This document shows, piece by piece, positions 8,213-16,138 of a stretch of DNA of 64,000 nt; positions within the stretch are counted from its first letter, which is position 1; the number at the start of each line of letters is the position of its first letter. Position numbers and translations under genes: made by a program. Under the pieces are notes generated by a model. It did no database searches, was not told the DNA's origin, and was given only the letters and a program-made list of their open reading frames with translations. The stretch lies in assembly GCA_964472135.1 (NCBI GenBank), contig CAYYJB010000003.1:1-64000 (forward strand), given 5' to 3'. This stretch comes from JAUREX01 sp964472135. GTDB taxonomy: Bacteria > Pseudomonadota > Alphaproteobacteria > Rhodobacterales > Rhodobacteraceae.

Positions 8213-9448
8213 GTGACGGGCGCCAGGATCGACACCCCCGCGCCACGGGAAGCGCCCGACGATCCGGCGCCCGCCCGGACCGGCGCCGCCGGCCGGTCGG
8301 TTTCGTCCGACCTCGGCCCCCTCGAGTCTCGCCCGCCCGAGTCCGGCCCGCCCGGGTCCGGCCAGCCCGAGTCCGGCCAGCCTGAATCCGCCCAGCCCGG
8401 GCCGGTGGCGCCCGGATCGGAGGCACCCGCCCCCGAAGAACCGGCAGATCCCCCCGCCGCAACCCGGGATCGCGGCAACGGGTCGCCCCCGGCAGCCGCC
8501 GGCGCCGCGCCATCGCGGGCGATGCTGGCGGGCATTATTGCGGGGGCTCTCGCCGGTGCGCTCGCGGGGGGCGGGGTGGTGTGGTTCGTCCGCCCGAGCG
8601 CCCCGCCGCCGGCCGCCGACCCGGCCGAGCTTGCCGCGCTGCGCGCCGATGTCGCCGCACTCGCGGCGCGGCTCGGCACCCTCGAGCCGCGCGTGCCCGC
8701 CGATCCGGCCGCGGCACTCCTTGCGCTCGAGGGGCGGCTTGCCGTGCTCGAGGGGCGCGGCTGGGTCGATCCCGCGGCGATCGCGGCCGAGTTCGAGGCC
8801 CTGCGCGCCGCTCAGGCCGAGGCAGCGGGCACGACCGCGGCCGAGGCCGCACTCGGCGCCGCGCGCGACCGCGCCATCGCCGAGATCGAGGCCGCGCGCG
8901 AGGCCATGCGCGCGCAGGATGCCGCGCGCGCCGCCGCGGCTGAGGCGGAATTGCGCGCCAGCGTCCGCCGCGGCCTGATCGCCGGGATCGGCGCCGCGCT
9001 CGAGACGGGCGCGCCACTCGGCCCGCTCCTCGACGATCTCGCGCAGGCGGGGGTGGCCGTGCCGGAGGCGCTGGGCGCGGTCGCGGCTGGCGCGCCGACG
9101 CAGGCCGCGCTGATCGAGGGCTGGGCGCCCGTCGCGCGCGCGGCCCTCGCTGCCAGCCGCCGGATCGACCCCGAGGCGCCGATCGGCCAGCGCATCGCAG
9201 ATTTCCTGCGCATCCAGACCGGCGCGCGCCCCCTTCGGCCGCAGGCGGGGCAGGGGGCCGATGCGATCCTCTCGCGCGCCGAGGCGGCGCTGCGCTCGGG
9301 CGCGCTCGGCGATGCCGCGGCCGAGATCGCGACCCTGCCCCCCGAGGCGGCGGCAGCACTCGCGGGCTGGATGACAGATTTCGAGGCGCGCCGCGCGGCG
9401 CTCGTCGCGCTGGCGGCGCTGCGCGCGCAGGAAGGGCTCGGCCCATGA
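8213..9448 (+). CDS. COG4223 mitofilin-like inner-membrane protein
   Basis: 411 residues starting at GTG 8213, behind a GGGAGG ribosome site. Residues 1-100 are low-complexity and Pro/Ser/Glu rich, including a five-residue PESG(P/Q) repeat. One transmembrane helix follows (MLAGIIAGALAGALAGGGVV, about 104-123), then a long Ala/Glu/Arg-rich coiled-coil region (about 140-260) and a C-terminal globular domain ending in RRAALVALAALRAQEGLGP. This layout is that of alphaproteobacterial mitofilin/Mic60-like proteins, which have been linked to intracytoplasmic membrane shape. It sits between hemD and hemY, overlapping hemY by four bases (ATGA), the position called hemX in other proteobacteria. Confidence 0.8.
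   Translation: MTGARIDTPAPREAPDDPAPARTGAAGRSVSSDLGPLESRPPESGPPGSGQPESGQPESAQPGPVAPGSEAPAPEEPADPPAATRDRGNGSPPAAAGAAPSRAMLAGIIAGALAGALAGGGVVWFVRPSAPPPAADPAELAALRADVAALAARLGTLEPRVPADPAAALLALEGRLAVLEGRGWVDPAAIAAEFEALRAAQAEAAGTTAAEAALGAARDRAIAEIEAAREAMRAQDAARAAAAEAELRASVRRGLIAGIGAALETGAPLGPLLDDLAQAGVAVPEALGAVAAGAPTQAALIEGWAPVARAALAASRRIDPEAPIGQRIADFLRIQTGARPLRPQAGQGADAILSRAEAALRSGALGDAAAEIATLPPEAAAALAGWMTDFEARRAALVALAALRAQEGLGP
8330..8404 (+). repeat. 15-bp tandem repeat, about five units, coding for PESG(P/Q) pentapeptides
   Basis: Five consecutive 15-bp units (8330-8344, 8345-8359, 8360-8374, 8375-8389, 8390-8404) differ at a few positions each and encode PPESG, PPGSG, QPESG, QPESA, QPGP-like pentapeptides in the disordered N-terminal arm of the mitofilin-like protein. 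Copy number may vary between strains. Confidence 0.75.
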
Positions 9449-10851
9449 TCTGGTCGCTTGCGAGGGTGCTTGGCTTCGTTGCCGTGGTGGCCGCCGTGGC
9501 CTTCGCGCTCGGCCGCCTGATCGAGACGGGCGAGGATGTCCGAATCGCCGCCGCGGGGTGGGAGTTCACGCTCGGCCCGGTGGTGGCAGTCCTCGTGCTC
9601 GGGGCGATGGTCCTCGGCGTCTGGGTGGTGCTTCGGCTCGGGGGGCTCGTGCTTGCGGTGCTGCGCTTTCTTGCGGGCGATGAGACGGCCGTCTCGCGCT
9701 ATGTCGATCGCAACCGCGCCCGCCGGGGGCAGGCGGCGCTGACGGATGCGCTTCTGGCCCTTGCCGCGGGCGATGGCAAACAGGCGGCGGATCGCGCGGC
9801 GCAGGCGGCGCGGCTCATCGATCAGCCGGTGCTCACGACGCTGATCTCGGCGCAGGCGGCGCGGATGACGGGCGACCGGGCGCGCGCGACCGAGGCCTAT
9901 CGCAAGCTCCTTGGCCACGATCCGGCCCGCTTTGTCGCTGTGCGCGGCCTCATGCAGATCAAGCTCGACGAGGGCGACACGGAAACCGCGCTGAAGCTCG
10001 CGCAGAAGGCCTTTGCGCTGCGCCCCGGCCATCAGCCGACGCAGGACGCGCTGCTCTCGCTGCAGACGCGGGCGCATGACTGGACCGGCGCGCGCGCCAC
10101 GCTGCGCGCGCAGGCCGGCAGCGGCGCCCTGCCGCGCGATGTCTGGAAGCGGCGCGACGCCGTGCTGGCGCTGCAGGAGGCGCGCGAGATCCTCGACCCG
10201 ACCGCCCCGATCGAGGCGCGCGAAGCCGCGATCGCGGCCAACCGCGCCTCGCCCGACCTGATCCCCGCCGCGGTGATGGCCGCCGATGCGCTGATCGCGG
10301 CGGGGAGCCCCAGGAAGGCCGCGCGCATCCTCGAAAAGGCCTGGTCGGTGCGCCCGCACCCCGATCTGGCCGCCGCCTATGCCCGCATCGCGCCCGATGA
10401 GACCCCGGCCGCGCGGCTGCGCCGCTTCGCCACGCTCTGGGCTGCGAACCCCGCCGATGACGAGTCGCGCCGGACCGAGGCCGAACTGCAGGTCGCGGCC
10501 GAGGATTTCCCGGCCGCGCGGCGCGCGCTCGGCGATCTGCCGACGCGCCACCCGACCGCGCGCACGCTCACGCTCATGGCGGCGATCGAACGCGGCGAGG
10601 GCGGGTCCGAGGCGGCCGTCAGGGGCTGGCTCGCGCGCGCCCTCGCCGCACCGCGCGGCCCGCAATGGACCTGCGCCGCCTGCCACACCCCCCACGCCGC
10701 CTGGTCCGCCGTCTGCGACAGCTGCGGCGGGTTCGACACGCTCGACTGGGCAGAGACGGCCGAGGGCGCGCTGCCCGCCGGTGAGGAGGTGCTGCCCCTG
10801 ATCGTCGGCGAACCCGCCCCCCGGCCGGCCGCGCAGCCCCGAGCAGATTAG
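9445..10851 (+). CDS. hemY: HemY-type TPR membrane protein
   Basis: 468 residues. Two N-terminal membrane helices (about 8-22 and 47-73) are followed by YVDRNRARRGQAALTDALLALAAG and a run of TPR-like helical repeats (about 90-370), the HemY_N/TPR layout found next to hemD in proteobacteria. The C-terminus carries a treble-clef-like CAACHTPHAAW...CDSCGGFDTL motif (about 409-432), four Cys that should bind zinc and that are usual in alphaproteobacterial members. This is the TPR HemY, not protoporphyrinogen oxidase of the same name. It probably assists late haem assembly at the inner membrane; the exact job is not known. Confidence 0.85.
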   Translation: MIWSLARVLGFVAVVAAVAFALGRLIETGEDVRIAAAGWEFTLGPVVAVLVLGAMVLGVWVVLRLGGLVLAVLRFLAGDETAVSRYVDRNRARRGQAALTDALLALAAGDGKQAADRAAQAARLIDQPVLTTLISAQAARMTGDRARATEAYRKLLGHDPARFVAVRGLMQIKLDEGDTETALKLAQKAFALRPGHQPTQDALLSLQTRAHDWTGARATLRAQAGSGALPRDVWKRRDAVLALQEAREILDPTAPIEAREAAIAANRASPDLIPAAVMAADALIAAGSPRKAARILEKAWSVRPHPDLAAAYARIAPDETPAARLRRFATLWAANPADDESRRTEAELQVAAEDFPAARRALGDLPTRHPTARTLTLMAAIERGEGGSEAAVRGWLARALAAPRGPQWTCAACHTPHAAWSAVCDSCGGFDTLDWAETAEGALPAGEEVLPLIVGEPAPRPAAQPRAD

Positions 10852-10985
10852 GACGACCCGTTCACCGCGGGCCGGCACCTGCCACCGCGGCGACCCGCCC
10901 CGATGATGGCAGGCGCGTGCCCGAACGCCCCTCGGAACGGGCAGGCCGGTGCCGAACCGGCGATACGGACGGGCTTTGACGCGCA

Positions 10986-11021
10986 AGGGGCGCCGCGACG
11001 CGCGAACGTCGCGGCGCCCCT
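10986..11021 (-). terminator. Strong 15-bp stem-loop between hemY and flagellin gene
   Basis: A perfect inverted repeat with arms 10986-11000 and 11007-11021 and a six-base loop lies 14 bp past the flagellin stop codon and about 135 bp past the hemY stop. It can act as a terminator for the minus-strand flagellin transcript and, read the other way, for hemY. There is no long T tract, so Rho-independent function is likely but not certain. Confidence 0.7.
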
Positions 11022-11035
11022 CGCTCGTGGCCGCG

Positions 11036-12868
11036 TCAGCGACCCTGCAACAGGCTCATCACGCTCTGCTTCGAGGCATTCGCCTGGCTCAGCATCGCCA
11101 TCGACGCCTGCTGGAGGATCTGCGTCTTCGCGAGCTCGGTGCTCTCGGCCGCAAAATCGGCGTCCTCGATGCGTCCTCGGCCGGCCTGCAGGTTCGTGAC
11201 GACGTTCGTCATGTTCGAGACTGTCTTCTCGAGACGGTTCGAGACCGCACCGAGCGTGGCGCGCTGGGTGTTGACGAGTTCGAGCGCGGCATCGGCCAGA
11301 CGCATCGCGGTCTGCGAGCCGGTGACGGAGGTGATGTTGAAGTTGGCCTTTGTTACCGTCACGACATTGTCGACGACCGTGGCCGTGACACCCGCGATTT
11401 CCTTTGCGTTGATGGCGGCGGCGATGGCGGCGGCGGTGCCTTTCACGTCCTGGGTGTAGCCAGACGCTGCGGCGTTCGTGACCGAGATTGAACGACCCTC
11501 GACGTCGAAGGTTAAGGTTTCGCCCTGGTCGAAGGTGTTCACCGTGATGGTGCTGTTCTTTGAGGTGACCGTTGGGGAACCAACGCTCTTGCCGTTCTCA
11601 ATCGTCAGCGAGGGTGTCGCAGACTTCACAATCCGAACCTGCCCGTTACTCTCAACCTCGGCTGTGTAGCCGGAGATACCGGCCGCGCGGATGGCAGCAG
11701 CAAGCGCGGTGCCAGCGGCGGAAACGCTCGCGCCCGTGGTCGCATCAAGCGTCAAGCTGACCCTTGTGTTTAGCGCGTCGAGGCCGTCGGTGGTCACGTT
11801 GTCCGGAACCGGGATGTCGACCACGAGTTTCGCGCCCTGCGCCGGCGAGGCAATCGTCAGAAGGTAGTCGTTCGTGTTACCTGCTGTTGCATACGCACCG
11901 GTGAGGCTCGGAGTAGTGCGCGTCAGCGTAACAACGCCGGTTGTCGCATCCGCTGCTGCCGAAACACCAGATATTGTATTATTGTTCACGGCAGCCGTGA
12001 TTGCAGCCTCAATCGCGGTCCCGATTTCTGCCGCGGTATCATCGGTTGCAGCGAGTGTGACAGTAATCGTCTGGCCATCAATCTTAAAGGTGAGGTTTCC
12101 AGAACCTGCCGAATTCGCTGTTGCGACAGTAACGGCTGGCGTGAGGGTCCCTGCAACAGCGTCTGCAGTCAGTGTAAGAGTGTCGTTAGCTACAGGAGTA
12201 TAACCGCTGGTCACAACATCCGACAGAACTCCGTTCTTCGCAGTGCTAAGCGCCGAGACCTCCGCCTTCGGCACGGCGCCGGTCTGGGAAAGGTTGTCGA
12301 TGGTGGGAAAGGCAAGCGTATCCACAAGGCCGAGGCGCTCCGAGGTCATCGCCTTGATGTCGACCGAGATGACGTCCTGCGTATTCTGGCTCGCGCCGAC
12401 CTGGAAGGTGAAGGTCTTTGCGGTTGAATTGCCATTATCAAGACTGCCATGCATCAGCTTCTTGCCGGCCCAGGTCGTGACGGCGGCTATGCGGTCGATT
12501 TCTTCCTTGAGCGCGGTTACCTCGAGTTGGAGGTTCTGCCGATCCTGAATGTTGTTTGTATCGTTGACCGCCTGCACGGCAAGTTCGCGCATCCGGATGA
12601 TGATGCTCGTCAACTCGCCATGCGCGCCTTCGGCGCTGTCGATGAGGGCCTGGGCATCGAGCGCGTTGCGGATGGCCTGATTGGTCGAGACAATCTCGGC
12701 CGAAAGGCGCGTGGCAATCGAGGTTCCCGCGGCGTCGTCCTTGGCGGCGTTGATGCGCTTGCCCGAGGACAGGCGCTCCATCGCGGTTTCCATGGCGGTG
12801 TTGACGGATCCGACGGCGGCCTTGGCCGACAGGGCTCCGACGTTGGTGTTGATCGCGATTCCGGTCAT
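11036..12868 (-). CDS. fliC: Flagellin with repeat-containing, codon-atypical central domain
   Basis: 610-residue filament subunit, secreted through the flagellar export apparatus. The N-terminal D0/D1 region (residues 1-140) has RLSSGKRINAAKDDAAGTSI and the C-terminal D1/D0 region (about 525-610) ends QASMAMLSQANASKQSVMSL. Between them lie three similar beta-rich modules (about 259-317, 368-416 and 451-507), each with a strand pair, an AI.AAI helix and a closing V..G.V strand, resembling flagellin hook-IN motifs. Residues ~205-345 use AT-ending codons (AAT, ACA, ATA, TCT) unlike the strongly GC-ending codons of neighbours, suggesting recombination or transfer of the exposed domain. AAGGAG stands 7 nt before the ATG. 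A glycosyltransferase gene lies 105 bp upstream on the same strand. Confidence 0.95.
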   Translation of the reverse strand: MTGIAINTNVGALSAKAAVGSVNTAMETAMERLSSGKRINAAKDDAAGTSIATRLSAEIVSTNQAIRNALDAQALIDSAEGAHGELTSIIIRMRELAVQAVNDTNNIQDRQNLQLEVTALKEEIDRIAAVTTWAGKKLMHGSLDNGNSTAKTFTFQVGASQNTQDVISVDIKAMTSERLGLVDTLAFPTIDNLSQTGAVPKAEVSALSTAKNGVLSDVVTSGYTPVANDTLTLTADAVAGTLTPAVTVATANSAGSGNLTFKIDGQTITVTLAATDDTAAEIGTAIEAAITAAVNNNTISGVSAAADATTGVVTLTRTTPSLTGAYATAGNTNDYLLTIASPAQGAKLVVDIPVPDNVTTDGLDALNTRVSLTLDATTGASVSAAGTALAAAIRAAGISGYTAEVESNGQVRIVKSATPSLTIENGKSVGSPTVTSKNSTITVNTFDQGETLTFDVEGRSISVTNAAASGYTQDVKGTAAAIAAAINAKEIAGVTATVVDNVVTVTKANFNITSVTGSQTAMRLADAALELVNTQRATLGAVSNRLEKTVSNMTNVVTNLQAGRGRIEDADFAAESTELAKTQILQQASMAMLSQANASKQSVMSLLQGR

Positions 12869-12892
12869 CGGTTTCTCCTTCGGGTCATCGCA

Positions 12893-12938
12893 CTGAACGG
12901 TTCTTTTCTTGGGTCTTCCGGAAAGGGCAGCCGTTCAG
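12893..12938 (-). promoter_or_regulatory. 8-bp inverted repeat in the flagellin leader
   Basis: CTGAACGG at 12893-12900 and its exact complement CCGTTCAG at 12931-12938 flank a 30-bp spacer just upstream of the flagellin start. It could be a regulator site or fold in the mRNA 5' leader. No convincing sigma-28 or sigma-54 element was recognised nearby. Confidence 0.35.
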
Positions 12939-12973
12939 CGCCGTCTGCCGCCTGGCCGCCGCGGGTGCGGCGG

Positions 12974-13969
12974 TCAGTCTTCGCAGGCCATCTGGGCGGT
13001 GGGCGCCCCGGCCGGGATGGGGGTGGATGCGGGTTCGGGCACGAAGGGCGTGAGCAGCCGTTCGATGAGCGCGACATCCGCCGCCGGGAGGGTATCGAGC
13101 ATCGCCTCGTCGAGGTGGCGCGCGATCGCGGCCTGAAGCAGCGTCGCCTCGTCGACCGTGACCTCGGCGCGCGCGAGCACGCGCTCGATCGCGACGACGA
13201 CGTTGCGGCGGAAGACCTCGGTGCGGATGTTCGTGGTCATCGGGCGCCCCGCCCCGGCGGCGTCGATCGCGTCGAGGGTCTCGAGCGCGGTGAAGAGGCG
13301 CGCGATCGTGGTGTCATGGGCGAGTTCGAGGCTCTGCGCGTCGGTGCCAAGCCGCACGCAGGCGCGCCCGGGCAGCAGCGACACGCGCCGGGCGCGGATC
13401 AGCGCTGCGGCGACGAGGGGCTTGGCCTCGCCCCACATGCGTTCCTCGGAAAAGCGCATGCCCGTCGCGCGCAGGAATTCGGTGCGGAAGAGCTTGCCGG
13501 CGATGCCGAGCGCCTCGGCGTATTCGCCGTCGATGACCTCGGTTGCCCGGATGTTGCGCGCATGCGCGAGATCGGCGGGCACGCCGGCCATGTCCCAGTC
13601 GCAGCGGGCAAAGAGCATGTCGGCGCTTTCGGCGGCGGCGGTCAGCAGCATGCGGCCGATTCCGCCGGGCGCGATGCGGTCGTCGCTGTCGAGAAAGAGG
13701 GTGTAGTCGCCCGTCGCGAGGTCGAGGCCGATGTTGCGCGAGGCGCCGGGGCCGCGCTGGCGCGCGTTGCGCCGGAAGGTCGCGCGCGCGCCCTGCACGG
13801 CCGCCCAGGCGGCGACCGCGCGATGCGATCCGTCGTCGGAGTGGTCGTCGATCACGATGACATGGAGATGATCGAGCATCTCGGCCTCGGCGACGACGCT
13901 CTGCAACGCCGAGATCGCGCTGGGGCGGTTCCGCGTCGGGACGATCACGGTCAGGGACGGGCTTTTCAT
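12974..13969 (-). CDS. Family 2 glycosyltransferase, candidate flagellin glycosyltransferase
   Basis: 331-residue GT-A fold glycosyltransferase. The N-terminus LTVIVPTRNRPSAISALQSV is the GT2 nucleotide-sugar entry; VIVIDDHSDDGS and GPGASRNIGLDLATGDYTLFLDSDDR follow, with the metal-binding D-x-D type site in LDSDD (about residues 95-99). The C-terminal 130 residues are helical and not recognised. I chose ATG 13969, which has GAGGA 6 nt upstream; a GTG two codons earlier (13975) is also possible. Its position immediately upstream of flagellin suggests a role in filament glycosylation, but the acceptor is inferred only from location. Confidence 0.85.
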   Translation of the reverse strand: MKSPSLTVIVPTRNRPSAISALQSVVAEAEMLDHLHVIVIDDHSDDGSHRAVAAWAAVQGARATFRRNARQRGPGASRNIGLDLATGDYTLFLDSDDRIAPGGIGRMLLTAAAESADMLFARCDWDMAGVPADLAHARNIRATEVIDGEYAEALGIAGKLFRTEFLRATGMRFSEERMWGEAKPLVAAALIRARRVSLLPGRACVRLGTDAQSLELAHDTTIARLFTALETLDAIDAAGAGRPMTTNIRTEVFRRNVVVAIERVLARAEVTVDEATLLQAAIARHLDEAMLDTLPAADVALIERLLTPFVPEPASTPIPAGAPTAQMACED

Positions 13970-14037
13970 CGGCACTCCTCGCGGTTTCGGTCACGGGCCT
14001 TGCGGCACCGGATCGGAGCAAGAAGCGTGCCAGAACG

Positions 14038-14469
14038 TCAGCCCCCGTGGCGCGGCGGGAGCGAGTAGGTCAGGCTGGCGCGCGCCACCGGCGGCGCGAG
14101 GCCCTCGGAGCGGATCAGCACGTCGCCGACCGCAAGGCTCCGGCCGAGCTTGAGCAGCCGCGCCGTCCCGATCAGGTCGCGCCCCGCCTCGGGCTTGCGC
14201 ATGAAGTCGATGCTCGCCCCCGTCGTGACCGCGAGCGCGACGGGCCCGATGCGGGCGAGAATCGCGAGATAGACCGCAACATCCGCGAGGGCGAACATCG
14301 CGGGCCCCGACACGGTACCGCCAGGGCGAAGATGGCGATCGGCGACGCAGAGGCGCACCTCTATCCCGTCGCTGCCGAGCGCCTCGATCCGGACATCGCC
14401 CGCAACCTGCGCGAACCGCTCGGCAAGGAAGCGGTGCAGGTCCGCGATCGTCATCGCGCCGTCGGTCAT
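14038..14469 (-). CDS. PaaI family hot-dog thioesterase
   Basis: 143-residue acyl-CoA thioesterase of the PaaI/4HBT group. HLRPGGTVSGPAMFALADVAVYLA (about residues 45-68) is the hot-dog core, with the catalytic acidic residue in the ALAD segment, and TTGASIDFMRKP the next strand. It starts with MTDGAMTIADLHRF; an internal ATG six codons in is an alternative. It is divergent from the ECHDC3-like gene (59 bp), so the two may share control. Substrate is unknown; members hydrolyse aryl- or acyl-CoA thioesters. Confidence 0.85.
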   Translation of the reverse strand: MTDGAMTIADLHRFLAERFAQVAGDVRIEALGSDGIEVRLCVADRHLRPGGTVSGPAMFALADVAVYLAILARIGPVALAVTTGASIDFMRKPEAGRDLIGTARLLKLGRSLAVGDVLIRSEGLAPPVARASLTYSLPPRHGG

Positions 14470-14528
14470 GGCGGTTTTCCCCCGCTTGGAACTGCCCTAT
14501 GGTCGGGTGATGGCGGAGGAATGACAAG

Positions 14529-15326
14529 ATGGCCGAAGAACTGATCCTGCGTTCGGATGCCGAGGGCATCGCGACGCTCACGATGAACGCGCCCGAGCGG
14601 CTCAATGCGCTGTCGGATGCGATGCTCGCGGCCCTCGGGGCCGCGTTCGGGGCATTGGCGGCCGACCGATCGGTGCGGGTCGTGATCCTGCGCGGGGCAG
14701 GCAAGGCGTTTTGCGCGGGGCACGACCTGCGCGAGATGCAGGCCGGTCGCGCAGCGCCCGACGGGGGGCGCGCCTATTTCGCCGACCTCTTCGCCCGCTG
14801 CGCCGAGGTCATGCTCGCGATCCCGCGCCTGCCCCAGCCCGTCATCGCCGAGGTGCACGGGATCGCGACGGCCGCCGGCTGCCAGCTGGTCGCGAGTTGC
14901 GACATGGCGGTGGCGGCCGAGGGCGCGCGCTTTGGCGTCAACGGCGTCAACATCGGGCTGTTCTGTTCGACCCCGATGGTCGCGCTGACGCGCGCGATCC
15001 CGCCCAAGGCGGCGTTCGAGATGCTGACGACGGGCGCCTTCATCGACGCCCGCCGCGCGGCCGAGCTGGGCCTCGTGAACCGCGTCGCCGCACCCGAGGC
15101 GCTCGCGGCCGAGACGCGCGCGCTGGCGCTGACGGTCGCGGGCAAGCTCGGCGCGGCCGTCAGGATCGGCAAGGAGACATTCTACGATCAGGCCGGCATG
15201 TCGCGCGCCGATGCCTATGCCCACACCGGCGCCGTGATGGTCGAGAACATGCTCTGGCGCGACACCGCCGAGGGGATCGCGGCCTTTCTAGACAAGCGCA
15301 CCCCCGACTGGCAGGGGCGGGGCTGA
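14529..15326 (+). CDS. ECHDC3-like crotonase-fold protein (enoyl-CoA hydratase family, catalytic glutamates replaced)
   Basis: 265 residues, crotonase fold. CAGHDLREM gives the oxyanion-hole segment, but in GIATAAGCQLVASCDMAVA the usual first catalytic Glu is Gln, and in NGVNIGLFCSTPMVAL the second is replaced by Asn. These substitutions, and the phrases TAAGCQLVASCD and GLFCSTP, match the ECHDC3 branch (mitochondrial in animals) rather than true enoyl-CoA hydratase. It may therefore catalyse another CoA reaction or act non-enzymatically. A GAGGA box precedes the ATG. The hydratase gene starts one base after its stop, so the two form an operon. Confidence 0.85.
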   Translation: MAEELILRSDAEGIATLTMNAPERLNALSDAMLAALGAAFGALAADRSVRVVILRGAGKAFCAGHDLREMQAGRAAPDGGRAYFADLFARCAEVMLAIPRLPQPVIAEVHGIATAAGCQLVASCDMAVAAEGARFGVNGVNIGLFCSTPMVALTRAIPPKAAFEMLTTGAFIDARRAAELGLVNRVAAPEALAAETRALALTVAGKLGAAVRIGKETFYDQAGMSRADAYAHTGAVMVENMLWRDTAEGIAAFLDKRTPDWQGRG

Positions 15327-15327
15327 G

Positions 15328-16134
15328 ATGGCCGACCCCGCCGCACGCGCCGCGCTGATCCTCGCGACACAGGCCGCGGGGCGCCAGATCGCGCCCCTGA
15401 CCGACGCCGACCCGGGCTTCGATCTGCCCGCGGCGCGCCGCGTCGCCCACGCCGTCACCGCCGCCCGGATGGCGCGGGGCGAGCGGATGGTGGGCCGCAA
15501 GATCGGATTCACCAACGTCACCATCTGGGACGAATACGGTGTCCACGCCCCGATCTGGGGCCCCGTCTGGGACAGGACGCTGCACCCCGCCGACCGCCCG
15601 CTGCCGATCGGCCATCTGGTCGAGCCGCGGATCGAGCCCGAGATCATCCTGCGCCTCGGCGCCGACCCGGCACCCGGCATGGGGCCCGAGGACCTCATCG
15701 CCTGCGTCGATGCGCTCGCGCATGGGTTCGAGATCGTCCAGTCGCTCTATCCCGGCTGGCGCTTTCGCGCGCCCGACACGGTCGCGGCCTTCGCGCTGCA
15801 CGGCGCGCTGGTGACAGGGCCCTTCGTGCCGCTGCCCCCCGACGCGCGCGCCGACTGGGGCGCGCGGCTTGCGGGCTTCGGGATCGAGCTTTGGCGCGAC
15901 GGGGTGCTGATGGACGCCGGGCGCGCCGCGAACGTGCTGGGCGGGGGGCCGATGGCGGCGCTTGCGCATCTCTTGGCCGAGGTCGCGGCCGACCCGCTCG
16001 CGCCGCCGCTCCGGGCCGGCGAGATCATCTCGACCGGGACGCTCACGCGCGCGCTCCCCGTCGCCGGCGGCGAGCGGTGGTCAACCCGCCTCTCGGGCCT
16101 GCCGCTCCCGGATTTCGCGCTCGCGTTCGCCTGA
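15328..16134 (+). CDS. 2-keto-4-pentenoate hydratase / fumarylacetoacetate hydrolase family protein
   Basis: 268 residues of the MhpD-like FAH superfamily. GRKIGFTNVTIWDEYGVHAPIWG is the substrate-pocket segment, and the metal site is built by VEPRIEPEIILRLG (two Glu, around residue 94) plus the Glu in AHGFEIVQS. The end AGEIISTGTLTRALPVAGGE is typical. The family hydrates 2-hydroxypenta-2,4-dienoates or decarboxylates 4-oxalocrotonate in aromatic meta-cleavage pathways, but no other meta-pathway gene is here, so the substrate is open. Located one base after the ECHDC3-like gene and converging on the HMCES gene with 4 bp between stops. Confidence 0.82.
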   Translation: MADPAARAALILATQAAGRQIAPLTDADPGFDLPAARRVAHAVTAARMARGERMVGRKIGFTNVTIWDEYGVHAPIWGPVWDRTLHPADRPLPIGHLVEPRIEPEIILRLGADPAPGMGPEDLIACVDALAHGFEIVQSLYPGWRFRAPDTVAAFALHGALVTGPFVPLPPDARADWGARLAGFGIELWRDGVLMDAGRAANVLGGGPMAALAHLLAEVAADPLAPPLRAGEIISTGTLTRALPVAGGERWSTRLSGLPLPDFALAFA

Positions 16135-16138
16135 CCCC

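Noticed and set aside
9445..10851. HemY as protoporphyrinogen oxidase
   Set aside because: The protein has two membrane helices and TPR repeats with a C-terminal zinc motif; it has no FAD-binding GxGxxG motif. The two proteins only share a name.
10852..11035. Search of this and other gaps for tRNA or small RNA genes
   Set aside because: No T-loop GTTCGA-type element with matching acceptor arms was found in any gap; only the terminator-like stem is present here.
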